Of a stretch of 64,000 nucleotides of DNA, positions 20,675 to 30,507 are shown piece after piece. This stretch comes from Alphaproteobacteria bacterium. Its GTDB lineage: Bacteria > Pseudomonadota > Alphaproteobacteria > Reyranellales > Reyranellaceae. The position numbers were made by a program, and so were the translations under genes. The first letter of the stretch is position 1, and each line of letters opens with the position of its first letter. The stretch lies in contig VGCZ01000018.1 of assembly GCA_016869975.1 (NCBI GenBank), positions 1 to 64,000 of the forward strand, given 5' to 3'. The notes beneath the pieces were generated by a model. The model saw only the letters and a program-made list of their open reading frames with translations, searched no databases and was not told the origin of the DNA.

Positions 20675-22338
20675 GCCGCGGCCGCCGGTAGGCGCACGAC
20701 ATGCACGTCGGTCAGTGGCTTCTTGTCGAAGCGCGCCTTGTAGACACGGCGGATGGCGAGCCGGGCGGCTTCCATCACCTTCGCATCCTCCTTGACCTCG
20801 GCGCGCGAGAGCTCGTCGATCGCCGTCTTGATCGCGTCGATCGCCGCCTCGTGCGCCTCGGCGACGGTATCGTCGTCGTCGAGCCCGTGCACGGTGAGTG
20901 TAGCGGGCGTCGCGAGCCGTCCCCTGCCGTCGAGCACCACGGTGGCCACGGCCGCGCCATTCCACAGCATCTTGCGGCGGTCACGCAAGCCCGTACCGTC
21001 CAACGGCACGATGCGCGTGCCATCGCGCGCCAGCCGGCCCGACGGCACGTTGTCGACGATCTTCGCCGGCCCCGGCGCGAGGCGCACCATGCTGCCGTTG
21101 GGCGCCACGATCGAGGTCGGCACCTGGCAGTCGCGCGCCAGCGCGGCGTGCTCGACCAGGTGGCGGTACTCGCCATGCACCGGCACCGCCACCGTCGGGC
21201 GGACCCACTGATAGAGCCGCACCAGCTCGTCGCGCGCGGGATGGCCGGAGACGTGGATCGAGGCGTCGCGGTCGGTGACGATCTCGACGCCGCGTTCGGC
21301 CAGCAGGTTCTGGATGCGGCCGATCGACTTCTCGTTGCCGGGAATCACGCGCGAGGAAAAGATCACGCTGTCGCCTGGCTGAAGGGAGATATCGCGGTTC
21401 TCGCCCTGGGCCAACCGCGCCAGCGCCGCGCGCGGCTCGCCCTGGCTGCCGGTGCAGATCAGGCAGACTTTCTCGCGCGGCAGCCAGCCGGCGTCGCGCT
21501 CGCTCACGACAGGCGGAAAATCCAGCAGGTAGCCGTTGTCCCTGGCGGCGCTCACCATGCGATGCAACGCGCGGCCGACCAGAACGGGATGGCGGTCGGC
21601 GGCCACCGCCGCCAGCGCGACGCTCTCGACCCGCGCCAGGTTGGAGGCGAAGCAGGTCACCGCCACAAGGCTCTTGCGCGCACGGATCAGCGCCGCGAGC
21701 TCCTCCCGCACGTCGGACTCAGAGCCCGATTCTCCCTCGACGAAGACGTTGGTCGAGTCGCAGATCATCGCCAGCACGCCCTCGCCGCCGATGCGGCGCA
21801 AGGCGGCTTCGTCGGTGACCTCGCCGATCAGCGGCTCGGGATCGATCTTCCAGTCGCCAGTATGCATGACCACGCCGAAGGGCGTGCGGATCGACACGGC
21901 GTTGGGCTCGGGGATGGAGTGCGTCATGGTCACGAACTCCAGCTCGAAGGGTGGCAGCGACAGCTTGCCGCCCAGCGGCACCTCAATGATCGGCACGTCG
22001 CCCTCGATGCCGGCCTCGCCCAACTTGCGGCGCAGCACCGAGGCGGCGAAGGGCGTGGCGTAGACCGGGCAACGCAGGCGCGGCCACAGATCGGGCACGG
22101 CGCCGAGATGGTCCTCGTGGGCGTGGGTGAGGACGATACCCAGGAGGTCGGCGCGGCGCTCCTCGATGAAGGTCGGGTCCGGCATCAGCACGTCGAGGCC
22201 GGCGGCCGAGTCGTCTGCGAAGGTGACGCCGAGGTCGAGCATCAGCCACTTGCCGCGACAGCCATAGAGATTGAGGTTCATCCCGATCTCGCCAGCGCCG
22301 CCCAGCGGCAGGAAGACGAGTTCCTCGCCAGGGGTCAT
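20671..22338 (-). CDS. rnj: ribonuclease J
   Basis: Metallo-beta-lactamase/beta-CASP nuclease with 5'-3' exo- and endonuclease activity, acting on mRNA decay and rRNA maturation. The 555 residues fit the family. The zinc motif HAHEDH is at residues 72-77. Further metal and beta-CASP motifs include MHTGDWKID, ICDSTN, SSRVIPGNE and VSGHPARDEL, and VPVHGEYRHL follows. The C-terminal domain is intact. It overlaps DUF1467 by 4 nt. A palindromic repeat separates it from coaX, so it may be only partly cotranscribed with coaX-birA-nuo. Confidence 0.94.
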   Translation of the reverse strand: MTPGEELVFLPLGGAGEIGMNLNLYGCRGKWLMLDLGVTFADDSAAGLDVLMPDPTFIEERRADLLGIVLTHAHEDHLGAVPDLWPRLRCPVYATPFAASVLRRKLGEAGIEGDVPIIEVPLGGKLSLPPFELEFVTMTHSIPEPNAVSIRTPFGVVMHTGDWKIDPEPLIGEVTDEAALRRIGGEGVLAMICDSTNVFVEGESGSESDVREELAALIRARKSLVAVTCFASNLARVESVALAAVAADRHPVLVGRALHRMVSAARDNGYLLDFPPVVSERDAGWLPREKVCLICTGSQGEPRAALARLAQGENRDISLQPGDSVIFSSRVIPGNEKSIGRIQNLLAERGVEIVTDRDASIHVSGHPARDELVRLYQWVRPTVAVPVHGEYRHLVEHAALARDCQVPTSIVAPNGSMVRLAPGPAKIVDNVPSGRLARDGTRIVPLDGTGLRDRRKMLWNGAAVATVVLDGRGRLATPATLTVHGLDDDDTVAEAHEAAIDAIKTAIDELSRAEVKEDAKVMEAARLAIRRVYKARFDKKPLTDVHVVRLPAAAA

Positions 22339-22357
22339 CGGCCGGCACCCCGTATGG

Positions 22358-22425
22358 CTGTCATCCCGAGTGTAGTGAGGGATCCAGGCGTCTTCCCAGA
22401 TCCCTCGCTACGCTCGGGATGACAG
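22358..22425. repeat. palindromic repeat, family II (copy 1)
   Basis: Two 27-nt arms (22358-22384 and 22399-22425) are inverted copies differing at two positions; the core is GTCATCCCGAG ... GAGGGATC. The 14-nt loop reads like a linker. It sits between rnj and coaX. The same arms recur at 38861-38929 and 53164-53226. Confidence 0.85.
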
Positions 22426-22451
22426 ATGCGGCGTGTCGACCGAAGCACGTC

Positions 22452-23225
22452 CTAGCTCCGCCGGTTACGCCGCCAGACCTCGAGCAGGCCGAGGTACATC
22501 AGGTCGGGTTCGATGACGTCGAACAGGTGCACCTCGCTCTCGAAGACCGGCGCCAGGCCGCCGGTGGCGATCACCTTCATCGGCTCGCCGTACTCCGTCT
22601 TGATGCGCTTGATCAGACTCTCGATCAGGCCGACATAGCCCCAGAAGACGCCCGATTGCATCGCCGGCACGGTGGCCTTGCCGATCACCTTGGCCGGTTT
22701 CTCGACACGGATGCGCGGCAGGCGCGCGGTCATCAGGTAGAAGGCCTCGATGGTGAACTCGACACCGGGCGAGATCACGCCGCCGACGAAATTACCGTCC
22801 TTGTCGGCGATGTCGAAGGTCGTGGCGCTGCCGAAATCGACCGTAACCAGCGGCCCGCCATGGCGCGTATGGCCCGCGATCACGCCCACCAGCCGGTCGG
22901 GTCCGGCGTCCTGCGGCCGGTCGATCAGCACCTGGATGCCGAGCTGGCAATCCGGCTCGCCGACGATCAGCAGCTTGGTGCCGAAATAGGTCTCGCACAG
23001 CCGGCGAACGTTCGGGTTCACCGCCGGCGCCGTGCTGGCCATGATCGCGCCCTGGATGGCACGCGGATCGATACCCTTGAGGCCCATCAGCTGGGTCAGC
23101 CAGGCGCCGTACTCGTCGGCGGTGCGCTTGGCCTCGGTGCGCAGCCGGAACTGCGCGACGATGCGATCGCCGTCGAACAGCGCGAACTTGCTGTTGGTGT
23201 TGCCGACATCGATCGCCAGCAGCAT
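22452..23225 (-). CDS. coaX: type III pantothenate kinase
   Basis: Phosphorylates pantothenate, the first step of coenzyme A synthesis, independently of feedback by CoA. The 257-residue protein belongs to the ASKHA fold: phosphate-binding motif IDVGNTNSKFALFDG at residues 5-19, DAGPDRLVGV with a catalytic Asp, and VDFGSATTFD further on. The start at 23225 gives the family N-terminus MLLAIDVGN; the open frame upstream lacks similarity. It lies 13 nt after birA, so the two cofactor genes are cotranscribed at the tail of the nuo operon. Confidence 0.93.
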   Translation of the reverse strand: MLLAIDVGNTNSKFALFDGDRIVAQFRLRTEAKRTADEYGAWLTQLMGLKGIDPRAIQGAIMASTAPAVNPNVRRLCETYFGTKLLIVGEPDCQLGIQVLIDRPQDAGPDRLVGVIAGHTRHGGPLVTVDFGSATTFDIADKDGNFVGGVISPGVEFTIEAFYLMTARLPRIRVEKPAKVIGKATVPAMQSGVFWGYVGLIESLIKRIKTEYGEPMKVIATGGLAPVFESEVHLFDVIEPDLMYLGLLEVWRRNRRS

Positions 23226-23238
23226 GCGGGCCTCCGGA

Positions 23239-23982
23239 TCAGGCGCGGGGCGGGAAGACGTCGCCGGCGGTGATCCGCCGGACACCGCCATCGGCGGTTT
23301 GCAGCAGCAGCGCCCCCCGCTCGTCAAGGTCGACGAAGCGACCGCGCAGCGACGTCTCGCCCAGCGAGACCTCGATGTCGCGGTCGAGCCACGCCGCGCG
23401 CCGCAGCCATTCGACGCGTGTCTCGGCGAAGCCACTCGTGCGCCACTCGCCATAGCGCCGGGCGAGCGCGCCGATATAGGCGGCGAACACCGTGTCGGTC
23501 GATGCCGTCGAACCCAGCGCCGCCAGATGCGTCGCGCCGTAGCGCGTGCCCGGCGGTGCGCTCGCGACGTTGATGCCGACGCCGATGACGACATGGCCGA
23601 CCAGGCCGCCCTCGCCCACGGCCGACTCGAGCAGGATGCCCGAGATCTTGGCGTCGTCGACCAGCACGTCGTTGGGCCATTTGATCGCCACGCGGCGATG
23701 GGTAGCAACCAGGGACGCCGCCATGTCAGCCACCGCGAGCGCGGCGACGAAGCTCAGCTGTGCGGCCTCGGCCGGCGGCACCTTCGGGCGCAGGATGGCC
23801 GAGGAGTAGACATTGCCCGGCGGCGAGTCCCAGCCGCGCCCGCGGCGGCCTCGGCCAGCCTCCTGGCGCAGGGCGCGCACGACAGCGCCTTCCGGGGCGC
23901 CGGCCTCGGCCCGCGCCATGGCCTCGTCGTTGGTGCTGCCGACGGCTTCAAGCGTGACGACCGACCAGCCGGCCGGGATCAT
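23239..23982 (-). CDS. birA: biotin-[acetyl-CoA-carboxylase] ligase
   Basis: Attaches biotin to the carrier domain of acetyl-CoA carboxylase through biotinyl-AMP. The 247 residues contain the catalytic loop GRGRRGRGW (about 43-51) and KWPNDVLVD (101-109). It lacks the N-terminal DNA-binding domain of the E. coli regulator-type BirA, so it is a monofunctional ligase. The ATG at 23982 overlaps the nuoN stop by 4 nt (ATGA), showing translational coupling to complex I genes; the long open frame before it is not similar to the family. The nuoN-birA-coaX-rnj order is typical of alphaproteobacteria. Confidence 0.93.
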   Translation of the reverse strand: MIPAGWSVVTLEAVGSTNDEAMARAEAGAPEGAVVRALRQEAGRGRRGRGWDSPPGNVYSSAILRPKVPPAEAAQLSFVAALAVADMAASLVATHRRVAIKWPNDVLVDDAKISGILLESAVGEGGLVGHVVIGVGINVASAPPGTRYGATHLAALGSTASTDTVFAAYIGALARRYGEWRTSGFAETRVEWLRRAAWLDRDIEVSLGETSLRGRFVDLDERGALLLQTADGGVRRITAGDVFPPRA

Positions 23983-25415
23983 CGCACGAAGAAAGCGTGC
24001 GCCGCGGCCTGCGCGGAAGCGAGGAACGGCGACTGGAAGACCAGGAACACCGGGAAGACGAAGACCGCCATGACGGCCATGACAGCGCCCATCGGCGCCT
24101 CGACCGCGTCGAACGGCGCCGCCGGATCGTCGAGGAACATCACCTTGATGATGCGCAGATAGTAGTAGGCGGCGACGACCGAGGCCGCGACGCCCAGCGC
24201 CGAGGCCCAGAACAGGCCGGCGTTGATGGCGGCGAGGAAGACGTTGAGCTTGCCGAAGAAGCCGGCCAGCGGCGGGATGCCGGCCATCGAGAACATGAAG
24301 AACAGCAGCGCCAGCGCCATGCGGGGATGGTTGCGCCACAGGCCGGCAAGATCGGCGATGCGCTCGACCGACACGCCGCCCCGGCGCATCGAGAGGATGC
24401 AGGCGAAGGTGCCGACGCTCATCGCCAGGTAGATGATCATGTAGATCACCACCGCGCGTATGCCCTCCTCCGTGCCGGCGGCCAGGCCGAGCAGCGCGTA
24501 GCCCATGTTGCCGATCGAGGAATACGCCATCAGACGCTTGATGTTCTCCTGGCGGATGGCGGCGAAGGCGCCCCAGGCCATCGAGGCAACCGAGACCATG
24601 ATCAGAATCTGCTGCGATTGCGCCATCAGCGGCCGGAACGGACCCATGACGATGGCGACCAGCAGGCCCAGCGCGGCGATCTTGGGCGCCACCGAGAACA
24701 GCGCGGTCACCGGCGTCGGCGCACCCTCGTAGACATCGGGCGTCCACATGTGGAAGGGCACGGCCGAGACCTTGAAGACCAGGCCGGCGAGGATGAATAC
24801 CAGGCCGATCACCGCGCCTAGCGGCGGCGCGCCGGCGGCAAAGACCTTGGCGATGGCGGCAAAGTTGGTCGTGCCGGCGAAGCCGTACACCAGCGACGAG
24901 CCGTAGAGCATCATGCAGGACGCCACGGCGCCCAGGACGAAGTACTTCACGCCGGCTTCGGTCGAGCGCGCGTTGTCGCGCTGGAAGGCGGCCACGACGT
25001 AGAGCGCCAGCGACTGCATCTCCAGCCCGACATAGAGCGTCATCAGGTCGGCCGACGACAGCATGATCATCATGCCCAGGGTCGCCAGCACGATGATGAC
25101 GGGGTACTCGAAGCGCCAGGCGCCCTCGCGGCGCATGAAGCTGGCCGACATCAGGATCGCCAATGCCGAGCCCAACAGCGACAGCACCTTCATCGCCATG
25201 GTGAAGGGCGTGTTGAGGAACAGGCCGGCGAAGGCCGTGCCGGTCGTGCCGAAGATCACGGCGACGGCGGCGCCGATCAGCACGGCGACTGACAGCCAGG
25301 CTACCAGGTCGACCGACTTCTCGCCGCGGAAGGCGCCGATCATCAGCAGGACCATGGCGCCCGCCGCCAGGATCATCTCCGGGGTGGCGATCTGCCAGTT
25401 TTCCAATCCGACCAT
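23979..25415 (-). CDS. nuoN: NADH-quinone oxidoreductase subunit N
   Basis: Antiporter-like membrane subunit of complex I, 478 residues with about 14 membrane helices. Family motifs include the helix-break lysine region and the stretch LMAYSSIGNMGYALLGLAAG. The ATG at 25415 was chosen because the protein then begins MVGLENWQIATPEMILA, matching family length; the open frame adds 20 unlike residues upstream. It is the last nuo gene, 13 nt after nuoM, and overlaps birA by 4 nt. Confidence 0.94.
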   Translation of the reverse strand: MVGLENWQIATPEMILAAGAMVLLMIGAFRGEKSVDLVAWLSVAVLIGAAVAVIFGTTGTAFAGLFLNTPFTMAMKVLSLLGSALAILMSASFMRREGAWRFEYPVIIVLATLGMMIMLSSADLMTLYVGLEMQSLALYVVAAFQRDNARSTEAGVKYFVLGAVASCMMLYGSSLVYGFAGTTNFAAIAKVFAAGAPPLGAVIGLVFILAGLVFKVSAVPFHMWTPDVYEGAPTPVTALFSVAPKIAALGLLVAIVMGPFRPLMAQSQQILIMVSVASMAWGAFAAIRQENIKRLMAYSSIGNMGYALLGLAAGTEEGIRAVVIYMIIYLAMSVGTFACILSMRRGGVSVERIADLAGLWRNHPRMALALLFFMFSMAGIPPLAGFFGKLNVFLAAINAGLFWASALGVAASVVAAYYYLRIIKVMFLDDPAAPFDAVEAPMGAVMAVMAVFVFPVFLVFQSPFLASAQAAAHAFFVR

Positions 25416-25428
25416 ATCAGCGGGTCCC

Positions 25429-26949
25429 CTAGCGCAACATGGCGGTCTTGCCCGCCGCCTTGAGCGCTGCGCCATAGTCGGCCACCAGCTTGGTGACCGA
25501 GGCGTCCATCACGTCCAGGAACGTCTGCGGATAGACGCCCATCCAGATCGTCATCAGCACGATCGGCGCGAAGATCGCGATCTCGCGCGGATTCATGTCG
25601 GCCATCGCCTTGACGTCGGGCTTGGTGAGCTTGCCGAAGCAGATGCGCCAATAGAGGTAGAGCGCGTAGGCGGCGCCCAGGATGACGCCCAGCGAAGCGA
25701 TCGCCGCTACCCAGGTATTGGCCTTGAAGGCGCCGGTCAGCACCAGGAACTCGCCGACGAAGCCCGACAGCCCGGGCAGGCCGACGCTCGCCATGGTGAA
25801 GAACATGAAGACCAGCGCGTAGCGCGGCATGTTGTCGGACAGGCCGCCGTAACGGTCGATCTCGCGCGTGTGCAGGCGGTCGTAGACCACGCCGACGCAG
25901 AGGAAGAGCGCGCCCGACACCAGGCCGTGGCTCAGCATTTGGAACAGCGCGCCCTGCACGCCCTGGACGTTCATGACGAAGATGCCGATCGTCACGAAGC
26001 CCATATGGGCGACCGACGAATAGGCGATCAGCTTCTTCATGTCCTCCTGCGCGAGCGCCACCAGCGACGTGTAGACCACGGCGATGCAGCTCAGCACGAA
26101 GATGAAGGGCGTGAAGAAATCCGACGCCAGCGGCAGCATCGGGATCGAGAAGCGCACGAAGCCGTAGGCGCCCATCTTCAGGAGCACGCCGGCCAGGATC
26201 ACCGAGCCGGCGGTCGGCGCCTGCACATGGGCGTCGGGTAGCCAGGTGTGCACCGGCCACATCGGCACTTTCACGGCGAAGGAGACAAAGAAGCCCAGCC
26301 ACAGCCAGATCTGCCACTCCAGCGGCAGCTTCAGGGTGGCCATCACGGTCGGAATGTCGGTGGTGCCGGCCTTGAAGTAGATCACCAGGATGGCCAGCAG
26401 CATGAAGACGGAGCCGGCCAGGGTGTAGAGGAAGAACTTGAAGGCGGCGTAGATCTTGTCCTTGCCGCCCCAGATTCCGATGATCAGGAACATCGGGATC
26501 AGCACGGCCTCGAAGAAGATGTAGAACACCATCAGGTCGAGCGCGCAGAACATGCCGACCATGAAGGTCTCGAGGATCAGGAACGCGACCATGTATTCGC
26601 GCACCCTTGTCTCGATCGCTTCCCAGCTCGCCAGGATGCAGAGCGGCGTCAGGAAGGTCGACAGCAGCACGAACGGCATGGAGATGCCGTCGACACCCAT
26701 GTGATAGGCGATCTTGTAGGCGGGGATCCACTCGACGTACTCGCGGAACTGGAAGCCCGGGTTGCGCGTGTCGAAGCCGAACCAGATGAACAGCGAGACG
26801 ACGAAGGTCGCCAGTGACGTCCACAGCGCAGCGTGCTTGGCGTTGGCGACGCCCGCCTCGTTATTGCGGGTGAACAGCAGGATCCACGCCGCGCCGATCA
26901 GCGGCAGGAAGGTGGTGAGCGTCAGAACGGGCCAGGTCGCCATGATCAT
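25429..26949 (-). CDS. nuoM: NADH-quinone oxidoreductase subunit M
   Basis: Proton-pumping, antiporter-like membrane subunit of complex I, 506 residues. It shows the family N-terminal helix, the conserved glutamate-containing stretch ([20 protein letters not shown]) and the central [17 protein letters not shown] motif. The ATG at 26949 overlaps the nuoL stop as ATGA; a second ATG two codons later (26943) is an alternative, and neither has a strong Shine-Dalgarno. About 14 membrane helices. It lies between nuoL and nuoN in the operon. Confidence 0.94.
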   Translation of the reverse strand: MIMATWPVLTLTTFLPLIGAAWILLFTRNNEAGVANAKHAALWTSLATFVVSLFIWFGFDTRNPGFQFREYVEWIPAYKIAYHMGVDGISMPFVLLSTFLTPLCILASWEAIETRVREYMVAFLILETFMVGMFCALDLMVFYIFFEAVLIPMFLIIGIWGGKDKIYAAFKFFLYTLAGSVFMLLAILVIYFKAGTTDIPTVMATLKLPLEWQIWLWLGFFVSFAVKVPMWPVHTWLPDAHVQAPTAGSVILAGVLLKMGAYGFVRFSIPMLPLASDFFTPFIFVLSCIAVVYTSLVALAQEDMKKLIAYSSVAHMGFVTIGIFVMNVQGVQGALFQMLSHGLVSGALFLCVGVVYDRLHTREIDRYGGLSDNMPRYALVFMFFTMASVGLPGLSGFVGEFLVLTGAFKANTWVAAIASLGVILGAAYALYLYWRICFGKLTKPDVKAMADMNPREIAIFAPIVLMTIWMGVYPQTFLDVMDASVTKLVADYGAALKAAGKTAMLR

Positions 26950-28994
26950 TGCCCGCGCGACAGCATGTACCAGGTGACCAGGACCGCGACCCCGATCAGC
27001 ATGGCGAACGCGTAGTGATAGAGGTAGCCGCTCTGCGCGCGGCCCAGCACACCGGCCAGCCGCCCGGCGCCACGCGCCAGGCCGTTGGGGCCGACCTCGT
27101 CGATAATGCCGACGTCGCCCTTCTTCCAGAACTGGCGGCCCAGCCACATCGAGGGCCGCACGAACAGGGCGTCATAGAGCTCGTCGAAATACCATTTGTT
27201 GAATGAGAAGCGGTACAGGAACGGGAACGAGGCCGCCGTCTGCGACGGCAGGCTCGGCTTCTGCACATAGAAGTGGTAGGCCAGCGCGATGCCCGTGATC
27301 GCCATGATCAGCGGCAGCACCTTGACCCAGAGCGGCGCGTTGTGCGCGTCGTGCAGGGCGTGGTGCTCCTTGAGGATCAGGATCGAGCCGCGCCAGAACT
27401 TCTCCAGCCCGTCGCCGACGAAGGCGTTGTAGGCCACGCCGCCTGCGATCACCGCGCCGAGCGCGAGGACGTAAAGCGGCACCATCATCACGCCAGGCAC
27501 CTTCACCGGCAGGTGGTGGTCGCCATGGCCGTGGTCGTCCTTGTGGCCATGGTCGTCGTGCCCATGCGCGTCGTGGCCATGAGCGTCGTGACCATGACCA
27601 TGCCCCGTGTTCCACCGCGCCTCGCCGTGGAAGGTCATGAACATCAGCCGCGCCGAATAGAACGCGGTCATGAAGGCGGCGGCGATGCCCAGCCAGAAGG
27701 CGATCATGCCGACCGTGGTGTGGGCGCTGAAAGCCGATTCGAGGATGATGTCCTTGGAGTAGAAGCCGGCGAAGCCGATGCCGTGGCCGCCGATCACCGG
27801 CACGCCGATACCGGCCAGCGCCAGGGTGCCGATCCACATCAGCCAGTAGGTCTGCGGGATCTTGTCCTTCAGCCCGCCCATGTTCCGCATGTCCTGCTCG
27901 TGATGCATCGCATGGATCACCGCGCCGGCGCCGAGGAACAGCAGCGCCTTGAAGAAGGCGTGCGTCATCAGGTGGAACATGCCGGCGGGATAGGCCGAGA
28001 CGCCCAGCGCGAAGAACATGTAGCCGAGCTGGCTGCAGGTCGAATAGGCCACCACCCGCTTGATGTCGAACTGGGTCAGGCCGACAGTGGCGGCGAAGAA
28101 CGCGGTGCCGGCGCCGACCAGGGTGACGACGTCGAGCGCGGTCTGCGAGTACTCGAAGAGCGGCGAGCAGCGCGCCACCATGAAGATGCCGGCGGTGACC
28201 ATGGTCGCGGCGTGGATCAGCGCCGACACCGGCGTCGGGCCTTCCATGGCGTCGGGCAGCCAGGTGTGCAGGCCGAGCTGCGCCGACTTGCCCATGGCGC
28301 CGACGAAGAGCAGCAGGCAGACCGTGGTCAGCGCCGGCACCTCGGCACCGAGGAAGGTGAAGGTGAGCTTGGCGAGCTCCGGCGCGGCCTTGAAGATCGC
28401 GTCGAACTGCACCGAGCCGGTCAGCATGTAGATGGCGAAGATGCCCAGCGCGAAACCGAAGTCGCCGACGCGGTTGACCAGGAAAGCCTTGATCGCCGCG
28501 GCGTTGGCCGAGGGACGGTCGTACCAGAAGCCGATCAGCAGGTAGGACGCCAGGCCGACGCCTTCCCAGCCGAAGAACAGCTGCACCAGGTTGTCCGACG
28601 TCACCAGCATCAGCATGGCGAAGGTGAACAGGCTGAGATACGCCATGAAGCGCGGCACGCTCTTGTCCTCAGCCATGTAGCCGACCGAGTAGAGGTGGAC
28701 CATCGACGACACGGTGGTCACGACGATCAGCATGACCGCCGTCAGCGTGTCGGCGCGCAGCGCCCACAGCACCTCGAACGTGCCCGAGGAGATCCAGGTG
28801 GCGATGCGCACAGTGCCGGCGGCGTCGCCGAAGCCGATCTTGAAGAAGACGAACCAGGACAGTGCGGCGGCGATCAGCAACGCGCCGGTCGTCACGACCT
28901 GCGCGCCGCGATCGCCGATCGCGCGGCCGAAGAAGCCGGCGATGAACGCGGCCAGCAGCGGCAGGAAGACGATGAGCTTGACGGCGAGATCCAT
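26946..28994 (-). CDS. nuoL: NADH-quinone oxidoreductase subunit L with a histidine-rich loop
   Basis: Largest antiporter-like membrane subunit of complex I, 682 residues with about 16 helices including the long lateral helix at the C-terminus. Core motifs are [19 protein letters not shown] and [21 protein letters not shown] loop around residues 463-494, after [17 protein letters not shown], contains thirteen histidines in roughly 33 residues ([15 protein letters not shown] followed by more HD/HG repeats). Similar His-rich loops occur in other alphaproteobacterial NuoL proteins as I recall; a metal-binding role is only inference. It overlaps nuoM by 4 nt. Confidence 0.95.
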   Translation of the reverse strand: MDLAVKLIVFLPLLAAFIAGFFGRAIGDRGAQVVTTGALLIAAALSWFVFFKIGFGDAAGTVRIATWISSGTFEVLWALRADTLTAVMLIVVTTVSSMVHLYSVGYMAEDKSVPRFMAYLSLFTFAMLMLVTSDNLVQLFFGWEGVGLASYLLIGFWYDRPSANAAAIKAFLVNRVGDFGFALGIFAIYMLTGSVQFDAIFKAAPELAKLTFTFLGAEVPALTTVCLLLFVGAMGKSAQLGLHTWLPDAMEGPTPVSALIHAATMVTAGIFMVARCSPLFEYSQTALDVVTLVGAGTAFFAATVGLTQFDIKRVVAYSTCSQLGYMFFALGVSAYPAGMFHLMTHAFFKALLFLGAGAVIHAMHHEQDMRNMGGLKDKIPQTYWLMWIGTLALAGIGVPVIGGHGIGFAGFYSKDIILESAFSAHTTVGMIAFWLGIAAAFMTAFYSARLMFMTFHGEARWNTGHGHGHDAHGHDAHGHDDHGHKDDHGHGDHHLPVKVPGVMMVPLYVLALGAVIAGGVAYNAFVGDGLEKFWRGSILILKEHHALHDAHNAPLWVKVLPLIMAITGIALAYHFYVQKPSLPSQTAASFPFLYRFSFNKWYFDELYDALFVRPSMWLGRQFWKKGDVGIIDEVGPNGLARGAGRLAGVLGRAQSGYLYHYAFAMLIGVAVLVTWYMLSRGQ

Positions 28995-29019
28995 GACGCG
29001 CGCGGGACCTAAGCGGCCC

Positions 29020-29328
29020 CTACCCCTTCATCAGGTTGATATCCTCGACCGCGATGGTGCCGCGGTTTCGGAAGTAGACGACGAGGATGGCGAGCCCGAT
29101 CGCCGCCTCGGCGGCGGCCACCGTCAGCACCAGCATGGCGAAGACCTGGCCGGTCATGTCGCCGAGATGCGTCGAGAAGGCCACCAGGTTGATGTTCACC
29201 GCCAGCAGCATCAGCTCGACCGACATCAGGATGACGATGACGTTCTTGCGGTTCAGGAAGATGCCGAAGATGCCGAGCGTGAACAGCACGGCGGCGACGG
29301 CGAGGTAGTGCTCGAGGCCGATCTGCAT
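29020..29328 (-). CDS. nuoK: NADH-quinone oxidoreductase subunit K
   Basis: Small membrane subunit of complex I, 102 residues with three helices. The two conserved glutamates of the proton path are visible in helix 2 ([10 protein letters not shown]) and helix 3 ([11 protein letters not shown]), the standard NuoK pattern. It starts 1 nt after nuoJ ends and is followed by nuoL. Nothing odd. Confidence 0.95.
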   Translation of the reverse strand: MQIGLEHYLAVAAVLFTLGIFGIFLNRKNVIVILMSVELMLLAVNINLVAFSTHLGDMTGQVFAMLVLTVAAAEAAIGLAILVVYFRNRGTIAVEDINLMKG

Positions 29329-29329
29329 G

Positions 29330-29944
29330 TCAGATGCCTCCCCCGACCGGAACCTTGACCACGGTGACCGCCTCTTCGCGGGTGCGCGCGATCTGGTCGC
29401 CGATCTTCTGACGGCGCACGCCGGCGCGCTGGCGCAGGGTCAGCACGATGGCACCGATCATCGCCACCAGCAGGACGATGCCGGATGCCTGGAAGAGGAA
29501 GAAGTAGTCGGTGTAGAGCACCTTGCCGATCGCCGCCGTGTTGCTGGTCTTGGCCAAGGCCGCCTGGTTGGCGGCGATGGCGCCCTTGGCCCCGGGTGCC
29601 ACCACCCACGCGCCCAGCGCAAGCATCAGCTCGGCGAACAGCACCAGGCCGACGGCGGCGCCGATCGGCAGGTATTTGAGGAATCCCTGTCGCAGCTCGG
29701 CGAGATTGATGTCGAGCATCATCACGACGAACAGGAACAGCACGGCGACCGCGCCGACATAGACGATCACCAGGATCATGGCGATGAACTCGGCGCCCAT
29801 CAGCAGGAAGAGCGCGGCCGAGTTGAAGAACGCCAGGATGAGGTAGAGCACCGAATGCACGGGATTGCGCGCGGCGATCACCATGAACGCCGAGATCAGG
29901 GTCACGGCGGCGAAGGCGTAGAAGGCGATGGTCTGGATGATCAT
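29330..29944 (-). CDS. nuoJ: NADH-quinone oxidoreductase subunit J
   Basis: Membrane subunit of complex I, 204 residues, five helices. Family stretches include [20 protein letters not shown] near residue 27 and the conserved pi-bulge region [20 protein letters not shown]. The C-terminal 40 residues are soluble and basic. It ends 1 nt before nuoK and follows nuoI after a 64-nt gap that holds a palindromic repeat. Confidence 0.95.
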   Translation of the reverse strand: MIIQTIAFYAFAAVTLISAFMVIAARNPVHSVLYLILAFFNSAALFLLMGAEFIAMILVIVYVGAVAVLFLFVVMMLDINLAELRQGFLKYLPIGAAVGLVLFAELMLALGAWVVAPGAKGAIAANQAALAKTSNTAAIGKVLYTDYFFLFQASGIVLLVAMIGAIVLTLRQRAGVRRQKIGDQIARTREEAVTVVKVPVGGGI

Positions 29945-29956
29945 GCCGCCGCGCTC

Positions 29957-29985
29957 CTACCTTCCCCCGCCAGCGGGGGAAGGTA
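29957..29985. repeat. palindromic repeat inside the nuo operon (family I, single unit)
   Basis: A near-perfect palindrome TACCTTCCCCCGC-CA-GCGGGGGAAGGTA lies in the nuoI-nuoJ gap. It is the same hairpin as the outer arms of the element at 7269-7420. Being inside a cotranscribed operon, it would be part of the mRNA and form a 13-bp hairpin. Confidence 0.85.
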
Positions 29986-30008
29986 ATCGGGTGTTTTCAC
30001 CATAACCA

Positions 30009-30497
30009 TCACCGGTACGGGGCGTCCTGCGCCAGGTTGGCCGCGATCTCGGCCTCCCAGCGGTCGCCGTTGGCCAGGAGCTTGGCCTTGTCGTACATCA
30101 GCTCCTCGCGGGTCTCGGTCGAGAATTCGAAATTCGGCCCCTCGACGATCGCGTCCACCGGGCACGCCTCCTGGCAGAAGCCGCAGTAGATGCACTTGGT
30201 CATGTCGATGTCGTAGCGCGTCGTGCGGCGGCTGCCGTCCTCGCGCGGCTCGGCCTCGATGGTGATCGCCTGGGCCGGACAGATCGCCTCGCAGAGCTTG
30301 CAGGCGATGCAGCGCTCCTCGCCGTTGGGATAGCGGCGCAGCGCGTGCTCGCCGCGGAAGCGCGGGCTGAGCGGTCCCTTCTCGAAGGGATAGTTCACCG
30401 TCACCTTGGGCTTGAACATGTACTTCAAGGTCAGCGCGAAGCCCGAGGCGATCTCGCCGAGCAACAGCGCGCGGGCCGTCCTGTCGAGCACACCCAT
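30009..30497 (-). CDS. nuoI: NADH-quinone oxidoreductase subunit I
   Basis: Ferredoxin-like peripheral-arm subunit of complex I that carries two [4Fe-4S] clusters (N6a and N6b). The 162-residue protein has both cysteine motifs: [12 protein letters not shown] (Cys63, 66, 69, 73) and [12 protein letters not shown] (Cys102, 105, 108, 112). The N-terminal amphipathic helix that docks to NuoH is visible. It lies 10 nt after nuoH and before a repeat-containing gap to nuoJ. Confidence 0.96.
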   Translation of the reverse strand: MGVLDRTARALLLGEIASGFALTLKYMFKPKVTVNYPFEKGPLSPRFRGEHALRRYPNGEERCIACKLCEAICPAQAITIEAEPREDGSRRTTRYDIDMTKCIYCGFCQEACPVDAIVEGPNFEFSTETREELMYDKAKLLANGDRWEAEIAANLAQDAPYR

Positions 30498-30507
30498 CGC
30501 CAGCTCC

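Noticed and set aside
22452-24747. Longer in-frame versions of coaX and birA
   Set aside because: The open frames extend far upstream over the neighbouring genes without family similarity; the chosen starts agree with family N-termini and 4- or 13-nt spacing.
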